A DNA stretch of 6,072 nt, from positions 1 to 6,072 of the forward strand of contig JAUYAJ010000249.1 of assembly GCA_030693565.1 (NCBI GenBank), written 5' to 3'. The position numbers and the translations under genes were made by a program. Within the stretch, counting starts at the first letter, position 1. Each line of letters begins with the position of its first letter. The DNA is from Rubrivivax sp. Its GTDB lineage: Bacteria; Pseudomonadota; Gammaproteobacteria; Burkholderiales; Burkholderiaceae_C. The notes under the pieces were generated by a model that had not been told where the DNA came from, ran no database searches, and saw only the letters and a list, made by a program, of their open reading frames with translations. Below, piece after piece: positions 5,519 through 6,072 of the stretch.

Positions 5519-5989
5519 ATGGCCTTCGGCACGCCTTCGGTCAAAGGCCAGGCGCTGCGCTACTTGTCGCAGCGCGAGCATTCGCGCGCTGAACTGGAAC
5601 GCAAGCTGGCCCGCCATGTGCAGGACAGCGCCGACGCGCCCGCCGGGCAGTTGATTGCCCGCGCGCTCGACGAACTGGCCGCCAGCAACCTGCAAAGCGA
5701 AGCCCGGGTTGCCGAGTCCGTGCTCGTCGCCCAGGGCCGGCGCTACGGCAGCCTCAAGCTGCGCCAGACCTTGCAGGCCAAAGGGCTGGCGCCCGAGCTC
5801 GTCAGCGCCACGCTGGCGCAGGCCCGGACCACCGAACACGAACGCGCGCTCGAAGTCTGGCGGCGCAAGTTTGGCCAGGCGCCTGCCGACGCCGCCGAGC
5901 GCCAGCGCCAGCAGCGCTTCCTCGCCGCGCGCGGCTTCGACGCCGACTTGGTGCGCCGCATCGTGCGCGACGCTGACGACGCCGACTAG
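5519..5989 (+). CDS. recX: RecX, modulator of RecA
   Basis: This is a 156-residue, helix-rich, highly charged protein matching RecX in length and pattern. RecX binds RecA filaments and usually inhibits filament growth and RecA activity; the family folds as three tandem three-helix repeats. Here I see KGQALRYLSQREHSRAELERKL (about 9-30) as the first repeat, ALDELAASNLQSEARVAESVLVAQGRRYGSLKLRQTLQAKGL (about 49-90) as the second, and RRKFGQAPADAAERQRQQRFLAARGFDADLVRRIV (about 114-148) as the third. The position 27 bp after recA is the classic recA-recX arrangement, so it is probably co-transcribed under LexA control. The ATG at 5519 is the only sensible start, but it has no Shine-Dalgarno and sits directly after an inverted repeat, so RecX expression is probably kept well below RecA. 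Confidence 0.95.
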   Translation: MAFGTPSVKGQALRYLSQREHSRAELERKLARHVQDSADAPAGQLIARALDELAASNLQSEARVAESVLVAQGRRYGSLKLRQTLQAKGLAPELVSATLAQARTTEHERALEVWRRKFGQAPADAAERQRQQRFLAARGFDADLVRRIVRDADDAD

Positions 5990-6072
5990 GAGTGTGGGCG
6001 GCAGAAGGCGATGCCCGCGTTGGGCCTGCCAGGGGGCGGGTGCAAGGCGCGCCGCGCAGCCCGGGCTGGCCG
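5990..6072. other. Region after recX, no gene recognised
   Basis: These 83 bp after the recX stop contain no reading frame that I can support. They include a perfect palindrome CAGCCCGGGCTG at 6057-6068, close to the window edge, which might be part of a terminator. No T tract can be seen before the sequence ends. Confidence 0.4.

Noticed and set aside
4337..5839. Minus-strand open frame of 500 codons antisense to recA and recX
   Set aside because: It lies opposite an unmistakable recA and most of recX, and its length follows from codon bias on the sense strand. No domain is recognisable.
1..6072. Mobile element, CRISPR array, tRNA/rRNA or defence system
   Set aside because: No transposase, terminal repeats, regularly spaced repeats, RNA-gene signatures or defence proteins are visible; all genes belong to ordinary chromosomal families.

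Overview
The window is very GC-rich DNA (roughly 70% by eye), densely packed with genes. It looks like the chromosome of a betaproteobacterium of the order Burkholderiales, probably near the Rubrivivax/Leptothrix/Ideonella/Roseateles group. I infer this from the RecA and RodA protein sequences, the TctE-type kinase and the recA leader. No search was run, so the genus is a guess.

Layout, left to right. (1) Positions 1-90 hold the last 29 codons of a plus-strand gene, most likely mrdA (PBP2), whose stop overlaps the rodA start. (2) rodA (87-1247, +) encodes the SEDS peptidoglycan glycosyltransferase of the cell-elongation machinery. (3) A dehydrogenase of the 3-hydroxyisobutyrate dehydrogenase family (1244-2182, +) follows rodA with an ATGA overlap. 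(4) A two-component pair lies on the minus strand: an OmpR/PhoB-type response regulator (4273-3602), then a TctE/QseC-type sensor kinase (3567-2104). The kinase runs convergently into the dehydrogenase and shares 79 bp of coding sequence with it. (5) A 174-bp divergent intergenic region (4274-4447) carries the recA promoter with a LexA box, and a probable regulator promoter on the other strand. (6) recA (4448-5491, +) and recX (5519-5989, +) form the recombinase/modulator pair. (7) The last 83 bp (5990-6072) hold no gene that I can see. Apart from the gene-sized stretches above, no stretch longer than 174 bp lacks a gene.

Three functional units meet here: cell-wall elongation (mrdA-rodA, plus a coupled metabolic gene), a signalling operon of unknown stimulus, and the SOS-controlled recombination unit recA-recX. 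I see no mobile element, tRNA, rRNA or CRISPR array, and I do not think the window holds an undescribed biological system. The points worth a second look are architectural: the overlapping convergent 3' ends over a hexanucleotide repeat, the dehydrogenase coupled to rodA, a cysteine pair in an extra RodA loop, a nine-base C tract in the regulator leader, and an in-frame, hairpin-bearing recA-recX junction.
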